17,664 bases of DNA, taken from positions 1 through 17,664 of the forward strand of contig DATLAJ010000148.1 of the NCBI GenBank assembly GCA_035527515.1, in the 5' to 3' direction. Made by a program: the position numbers and the translations under genes. Of the stretch, positions 12,957 through 17,664 are shown one piece after another (within the stretch, counting starts at the first letter, position 1; each line of letters opens with the position of its first letter). Below the pieces are notes generated by a model, which was given only the letters and a program-made list of their open reading frames with translations, was not told the DNA's origin and did no database searches. This DNA is from a bacterium (GTDB lineage Bacteria; B130-G9).

Positions 12957-15708
12957 GGCGATCCTCAGAAGTCATTCGGCGATATCGCTTTTCAAAGGCT
13001 GCCTTTCCACCCTCCATCACGTCGCAGATCGTGTCTCTGACCTTCTTCTCCTGCAGAATGCCGCAGCACTCTCGATGGGTCTGCCCACCCTTTGCCTCTA
13101 GAGCGATCACGAGCTCCGCGTCCCCATTAACGACGATGTTGGCGTTATGTGTCACCACTATCACCTGACGGCGACGCTTGATCTCCCGCAGTTGTGTGAC
13201 GATCAGATCATAAATGACATGATTATCCAGGTCGTCTTCAGGTTGGTCCAGAACAAGAGGTTCATCTCCATAGGAGAGCAAAAACCACAGAAGCGCAGCG
13301 GACTTCTGCCCGGGAGACCCCTGGTCAATCGAAGTGGGTCTCGATCCACCGGCTTCCCTGTAGTATTCAACCTTAAGGCTGTCCTCCGGGAACCACAGGT
13401 CGAAGCGGTCCAGCAGTTCCGGCGGAAGCTTGGCGAGATGAGCGGCGAAGCGTCTGTCCTGGAGACTCCCCGGGTCAGTGTTCCCTTCCGCAATGTCGCG
13501 GACTTTGCGTTTGATCCCTCCAAGCTTAGCCTCGAGGTCCCTTACGTCCAGCTTGTCCGAATACAAGCTCCTTAAAAGCCCGTCGATATCATACTTGAAT
13601 CGCCCGTCTTCTCGCTGGATGATCTCACGGAACTTGCTTTCGACCTCCTCGCGAGCCTGGTATGGCAGTACCTGAATGTGGACGTATTGACTCCCCTTAA
13701 GGGTCTGTGAAAGGAAGTCGGCTCTCTTCTTCGTTAGCAGATGCCGCATCACCACAAGCTGCCCGAGACAAGCATCTGCCTGGCTCCTCAGTGAATGCGA
13801 CTCCCTTCGCCGGTCGTCTAAGGCCTTGAGGCGAGACTCAATACTCTGCTTTCGTTGTACGAGTTCCCCGTAAATACGAGGATCCTCAACACCCTCGTCA
13901 GCCAGCTTACGCACCAGAACAGCATACGATTGAATCGTTGACGCCAGAGCTTGATGCCACTGCGATTGCACCTTCTCTTCTTTCCAACGCTTAACCGCAT
14001 TATCAGCATCTTCGGCGATGGTGTTGAGCTTCTGAGCGATTCCCGCAATCTGCTCCGCTGAATCGGTCGATGCCTTGAGAATGGAAGAATCTGCCGGGTC
14101 GGCGGATTCGAATGCCTGGGCGTCAAGCGGCGCAAGCGCCAAGTCTTGAGCCAACTCCCGGATCCGATCTCCGCTTGCGCGCCAGCTGTCTTCCCACTCA
14201 TCGACCACCTTCTGTTGTCCGTCACGGTACCGGTAGTCCTTCAAAATCTGCGCGTGACCAGCTTGCTCGAATACCACCAACTTCCGCTTCACGTCCTCCA
14301 GTTCTCCGCGCAATGTGTCCTCTTCTGACAATCCAGATTCAATCTCTCTAGCCTTTGCTCTGAGCGAAAGAAACTTCGTCTCCAGCTCGCGCCATGCTCG
14401 GTCCAAGTTGAGCCGATCGACTTTGGGCGCCTCATCCACGATCTTTAGAAGGCCAAGTGGATTATCCGCCAAAGCATATATCTGCTTCTGACTAAAGATG
14501 CGAATCGGAAACCTCCGGTCGATATCGCCCTGTGCCGGTTCCCAGACATCTGGCCCTGTCTCGACCTCGATGGGAACGGCGTCCCCCGCTTGGCTCCATT
14601 GTATGCGATACCTCACGTCATCTTTGCGATAGGTCACCGTGAAGTGGGTCGCGTCTGTTAGTAAGCCCGTATCATTCCGTGTCCCATAAACAGCGTTGTA
14701 CTTCTCGATACTCTTCTCCACAGCTTCCGGCAATCCGTCCGTTCGGCGCAGCGCGATGCGTAAGAACTCCACGAGCGTGGATTTGCCTGTGCCGCGACCG
14801 CCGATTACAGCGTTGAGCCACGGGTTAAGTGGAACCTTGAATGCTCGTTCGCACCCCATGTAACGAGCGTCGGATACCTCAATAGACTCAATCACGCAGG
14901 AGGCGTGTGTATTCGGGTCCTCGTTTGACTGGTCCGAGCGACGGACTGACAACGGCCCATCGAGAAGCGCCAGTCTAAGCCCCTCCAGGCATGGTTCACC
15001 CATCTTCACCCATGTAAATCGACTCCCAGGATAGTTTTGGCCTAGTGCTCCCGAGGGATGACGGGCGTCCGAGCCCACGACCTCCGTCCAGTTGGGAGCT
15101 TCTTCTTGATAGATCTGCGGCTTCGGATAGGCCGGATCAATCAACTCCATCGCCAAGATATTCTGGCAGCTCAGTATGTTCCTCAATGTCCGGTTAGGCT
15201 CAACCCTCAAGAGCCCATTTTCTTTATCGACGTGTGCAGGAATCGCAATGCCACCTCTTCCATCGATAGCAGCAACCACATCTTCAAATGGTTTACTGGT
15301 TTCATCATCACATTTTCCCTGGTCTCCCGTGTATCCTACGAGCCCCAATAGGACAGTCATATCTTCCGTAATTGCAGATCCATCGAAAATCGCCAGGAGG
15401 TGAATCCCGGCATTGACCGAAATCTCCATGCCAGGGAAGAGATAAAGCGGACGATAGCCTTGAGGCTTTTCGCTTTCCAGTTTGGCAAGAGCTGATTTGA
15501 GTTCGTCGATCCAGGCGCCGGTGTTATGGTCAGTTATGGCAACGCAGTCGATCCCGGCTTGCATATAATCGAGAAGCCACTCCCGCGGTGTGCGCTTCAT
15601 AAGCTCTTCCCGGTCCCGCCCCATCCCGTAATCGCCCTTCGATGCGGGAGTATGCGTGTGGAAATCGAACCTCCACCACTGCGCGCCCTTCCAGTTCCAC
15701 CTAGTCAT
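12949..15708 (-). CDS. PHP domain + SMC/RecN-like ATPase (TrlF family)
   Basis: A 919-residue protein. The N-terminal PHP metal site appears complete: FDFHTHTP (H17, H19), ITDHNTG (D60-H61-N62), FPGMEIS with H103 in GIHLLAIF, IPAHVD (H159) and VGSDARHP (D214, H217). The ABC-type head has Walker A GGRGTGKST (303-311), a long coiled-coil middle (about 430-720), the signature-like SPGQKSAAL (798-806), Walker B LVLDQPEDDLD and the H-loop VVTHN. The build suggests an ATP-gated DNA or nucleotide hydrolase, as in defence-linked PHP-SMC proteins; the substrate is unknown. ATG 15708 is chosen over 15720: GGGAGAG precedes it, while 15720 has no ribosome site and only about 10 nt of leader. First gene of a two-gene operon with its own promoter. 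Confidence 0.9.
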   Translation of the reverse strand: MTRWNWKGAQWWRFDFHTHTPASKGDYGMGRDREELMKRTPREWLLDYMQAGIDCVAITDHNTGAWIDELKSALAKLESEKPQGYRPLYLFPGMEISVNAGIHLLAIFDGSAITEDMTVLLGLVGYTGDQGKCDDETSKPFEDVVAAIDGRGGIAIPAHVDKENGLLRVEPNRTLRNILSCQNILAMELIDPAYPKPQIYQEEAPNWTEVVGSDARHPSGALGQNYPGSRFTWVKMGEPCLEGLRLALLDGPLSVRRSDQSNEDPNTHASCVIESIEVSDARYMGCERAFKVPLNPWLNAVIGGRGTGKSTLVEFLRIALRRTDGLPEAVEKSIEKYNAVYGTRNDTGLLTDATHFTVTYRKDDVRYRIQWSQAGDAVPIEVETGPDVWEPAQGDIDRRFPIRIFSQKQIYALADNPLGLLKIVDEAPKVDRLNLDRAWRELETKFLSLRAKAREIESGLSEEDTLRGELEDVKRKLVVFEQAGHAQILKDYRYRDGQQKVVDEWEDSWRASGDRIRELAQDLALAPLDAQAFESADPADSSILKASTDSAEQIAGIAQKLNTIAEDADNAVKRWKEEKVQSQWHQALASTIQSYAVLVRKLADEGVEDPRIYGELVQRKQSIESRLKALDDRRRESHSLRSQADACLGQLVVMRHLLTKKRADFLSQTLKGSQYVHIQVLPYQAREEVESKFREIIQREDGRFKYDIDGLLRSLYSDKLDVRDLEAKLGGIKRKVRDIAEGNTDPGSLQDRRFAAHLAKLPPELLDRFDLWFPEDSLKVEYYREAGGSRPTSIDQGSPGQKSAALLWFLLSYGDEPLVLDQPEDDLDNHVIYDLIVTQLREIKRRRQVIVVTHNANIVVNGDAELVIALEAKGGQTHRECCGILQEKKVRDTICDVMEGGKAAFEKRYRRMTSEDRHV

Positions 15709-15711
15709 AAT

Positions 15712-15718
15712 CTCTCCC
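15712..15718 (-). promoter_or_regulatory. Ribosome binding site deciding the PHP-SMC start
   Basis: Minus strand GGGAGAG (15718-15712) lies 3 nt before ATG 15708; its GGAG core is 5 nt away. It sits between the two candidate ATGs (15720 and 15708), so it can serve only the second. Confidence 0.6.
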
Positions 15719-15737
15719 ATGTTCTAATAACCGCGTA

Positions 15738-15767
15738 ATTATACCACACCTTCTGGGAAGCGGGCAA
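15738..15767 (-). promoter_or_regulatory. Near-consensus sigma-70 promoter of the PHP-SMC/AlbA_2 operon
   Basis: Minus strand: TTGCCC (15767-15762, 4 of 6), 18-nt spacer, perfect TATAAT (15743-15738). The start would be near 15731, giving a leader of about 23 nt to ATG 15708. It separates the operon from uvrC upstream. No operator palindrome was noticed around it. Confidence 0.65.
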
Positions 15768-15824
15768 GGGCGGATCACCCACTGAGCCATTTGCTTGCGT
15801 TCTGGATCGATGCGGTCGAATCTA

Positions 15825-17664
15825 CTATACATCAATCGTCATTTTGGACAACACCGGGCGATAATGCAGGAAGTCGTAGAGATGATGCGCGGTGGGTTTG
15901 TCGAGAGAGTTGGACGTCTCCAGGTCGGCGAGCGAGGCGGCGCGGAGGGCGCGGAGGCTGCCAAACTCACGCAGGAGTCGCTTGAGGCGCTTTTCGCCGA
16001 TGCCGGGCACGTTGAGGAGGCTGGACTTGAGAGTCGATTTGAGGCGTTTTGACCTGTGGAACGCGATGGCGAAGCGGTGCGCCTCGTCCCGCAGTTTTTT
16101 CAGGAATAGGAGCGCCTCGCATCCGGGCTTGAGGTCGAGCGGCTCAGGCTGGCCGTGGACGTAGATTATGTCGTCAGGGACCTCTTCCCTACCCCGCGCC
16201 TTGGCGATGCCGAGCACTTTCACCTGCTCGAGTTCGAGGTCTTCGAGGACCTTTGCTGCAACGTTCACCTGCGCCTTGCCGCCGTCGATCAGAGCGATCT
16301 CGGGGAGGCGCAGGTTCTCGTTCTTTGCGCGGGAGTACCTGCGGGTCAAGACCTCGCTCATCATGCCGACGTCATCGACGACGCCTTCGGACCTGATCGT
16401 ATAGCGGCGATACTCGCTCTTGGCAAATGCGCCGTCCTGCCAGACGATCATCGCCCCAACGCCCCAGGAGCCAAAGAGCGTCGAGTTATCGAAGACATCT
16501 ACCCTGGATATCTTGCGGTCGAGGCCCAGCTTTCGGCCCAGGTCGATGGCGCCAACCGGCACGGCACGGCCTGAACCCGTCGCCACTTGCTCCAATTGGG
16601 AATCAAGAAACAGCTTGGCGTTGCGCATCGCCATCTGCATAAGGCTGCGCCTCGCCCCTCGCTTTGGCACGTTTAGACTTATCTTCTTTCCCTGCTTTTT
16701 GCTCAGCGACTCCGACAGCAGCTCGTGATCCAGAAGGCCAAACGGCACCAGAATCTCCTCCGGCGCTGGCGCAGGACGGTTGAGGTAGTACTGCTTGACG
16801 AAGCCGGAGACGATCTCCTCTTTTGAGAGCTCGATGAGGCGATTGAAGAGAAACTCCTCGCGGCCCTTGAGCAGCCCGCCACGCAGGAAAAAGACGACGA
16901 CAGCAGCGGAGTTCTCACGAATCGCGACTCCGATGATGTCTTTGTCGCCGTATTCAGGGATAGTGATTTTCTGTTTGACCCGCATCTGTTGGATGGCATC
17001 AATCTGGTCCCGAAGAACTACCGCTTGCTCATACTCAAGGTGCGCAGACGCCTGCCGCATCTTCGCCGTCAGGTCCTCGACCAGCTCATTGCTTTTGCCA
17101 TCCAGAAACATGACAACCTGTTCTATGACCGAGGCGTAATCCTCCGCCGAGACCTTGCCGATGCACGGGGCGAGGCACCGACGCATCTGATAGTTGAGGC
17201 AGGGCACGTCCTTGCGCTTCGTGGGTAGTTCCCTCTTGCAGCTTCTGACCTTGAATATCTTGTAGATTAGCTTGAGTGTTGTTCGGATTGGACGGGTCGG
17301 GACGAACGGCCCGAAATAGCGAGCGCCGTCCTTTTTGAACCGGCGGACGACCTGAAGCCTCGGGAATGTCTCGTTGGCGATCTTCAGATAGGGATACTGC
17401 TTATCGTCCTTCAGGTCAATGTTGTAGCGCGGCTTTTTCTCCTTGACAAGGTTGCTCTCAAGGATGAGCGCCTCGAGTTCGTTGGACGTCACAATGCACT
17501 CCACGTCGCAGACCTTAGCGACTAGGGCCTTTACCTTAGCATCAGCGCGCTCGGGATGAAGATAGCTCCTGAGGCGGCGCCTGAGGTTAATGGCCTTCCC
17601 AATGTAGATGACGTTGCCCTCGGCGTCCCTCATTATATAGACGCCTGGCTGGGCCGGAAGGGAT
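15825..17664 (-). CDS. uvrC: UvrABC system protein C, N-terminus beyond window edge
   Basis: The frame runs open to the right edge; the first visible residues (LPAQPGVYIMRDAEGN) show that only a few N-terminal residues are missing. Domains in order: GIY-YIG nuclease (GVYIM...VIYIGKA, with ELEALILESNLVKEKKPRYN); the four-cysteine segment of the UvrC Fe-S site (RSCKRELP, VPCLNYQMRRCLAPC); the UVR UvrB-binding helix pair (LTAKMRQASAHLEYEQAVVLRD); the RNase H-like nuclease (DVFDNSTLFGSWGVGAMIV, IDGGKAQ, RDEAHRFAI); and tandem helix-hairpin-helix (NVPGIGEKRLKRLL). It makes both incisions in nucleotide excision repair. The usual His after FDNS is Thr here; the conserved Asp residues remain. It is unlinked in transcription to the promoter-bearing PHP-SMC operon 117 nt downstream. 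Confidence 0.96.
   Translation of the reverse strand, partial: SLPAQPGVYIMRDAEGNVIYIGKAINLRRRLRSYLHPERADAKVKALVAKVCDVECIVTSNELEALILESNLVKEKKPRYNIDLKDDKQYPYLKIANETFPRLQVVRRFKKDGARYFGPFVPTRPIRTTLKLIYKIFKVRSCKRELPTKRKDVPCLNYQMRRCLAPCIGKVSAEDYASVIEQVVMFLDGKSNELVEDLTAKMRQASAHLEYEQAVVLRDQIDAIQQMRVKQKITIPEYGDKDIIGVAIRENSAAVVVFFLRGGLLKGREEFLFNRLIELSKEEIVSGFVKQYYLNRPAPAPEEILVPFGLLDHELLSESLSKKQGKKISLNVPKRGARRSLMQMAMRNAKLFLDSQLEQVATGSGRAVPVGAIDLGRKLGLDRKISRVDVFDNSTLFGSWGVGAMIVWQDGAFAKSEYRRYTIRSEGVVDDVGMMSEVLTRRYSRAKNENLRLPEIALIDGGKAQVNVAAKVLEDLELEQVKVLGIAKARGREEVPDDIIYVHGQPEPLDLKPGCEALLFLKKLRDEAHRFAIAFHRSKRLKSTLKSSLLNVPGIGEKRLKRLLREFGSLRALRAASLADLETSNSLDKPTAHHLYDFLHYRPVLSKMTIDV

Noticed and set aside
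15718-15720. ATG 15720 as start of the PHP-SMC protein
   Set aside because: No ribosome site and only about 10 nt of leader from the TATAAT promoter; ATG 15708 has GGGAGAG upstream.
1-17664. CRISPR arrays, tRNA or rRNA genes, transposase genes, att-like direct repeats flanking the accessory modules
   Set aside because: Looked for on both strands by eye; no regularly spaced repeats, no tRNA-shaped sequence and no transposase or integrase motifs were seen.

Overview
The window reads as chromosome of a Gram-negative (diderm) bacterium of moderate, roughly balanced GC content. The signs are an MlaE-family lipid-transport permease, a lipoprotein cyclophilin, a signal peptidase I and polysaccharide or LPS-type sugar genes. 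The mix of a DUF116 membrane protein, an orphan mlaE, GTG/TTG starts and accessory modules suggests a little-studied lineage, but no rRNA, tRNA or marker gene here fixes the phylum.

Layout. (1) 1-912, minus: 3'-truncated family-2 glycosyltransferase. (2) 956-2818, plus: a tightly overlapping run of DUF116 protein, Hsp20 chaperone and PurE. (3) 2802-5005, minus: a two-gene module of a Schlafen-type AlbA_2 + GHKL-like protein followed by a ParA-like ATPase. (4) 5053-6896, minus: lipoprotein cyclophilin and MlaE permease. (5) 6897-7561: a gene-free stretch with strong inverted repeats and a possible minus-strand small RNA. (6) lepB (plus) and a FlaA1/CapD-type nucleotide-sugar dehydratase/epimerase (minus), converging with a 69-nt overlap. 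(7) 10160-10743: a gene-free stretch with nested inverted repeats. (8) 10744-11303, minus: DUF4258 + YgiT-type zinc-finger pair, likely toxin-antitoxin. (9) 11367-11640: gene debris, a helicase N-terminal remnant fused to a HicB-like tail. (10) 11694-15708, minus: a second AlbA_2 + GHKL-like protein, in an operon behind a PHP-SMC ATPase of the TrlF family, with its own near-consensus promoter. (11) 15825-17664, minus: uvrC, cut by the window edge.

How they fit. Housekeeping genes (purE, ppi, mlaE, lepB, uvrC) alternate with accessory, defence-like cargo. The most interesting feature is that two unrelated P-loop ATPases (ParA-like; PHP-SMC) are each translationally coupled to a Schlafen-type AlbA_2 protein of the same overall build. 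Both AlbA_2 proteins lack the C-terminal winged helix usual in such regulators. One keeps the full three-carboxylate pattern of Schlafen nucleases. With the neighbouring toxin-antitoxin pair and degraded helicase/HicB debris, 10.7-15.7 kb looks like a small defence-type island next to uvrC. A nuclease or anti-phage role is inference, not shown by the sequence.
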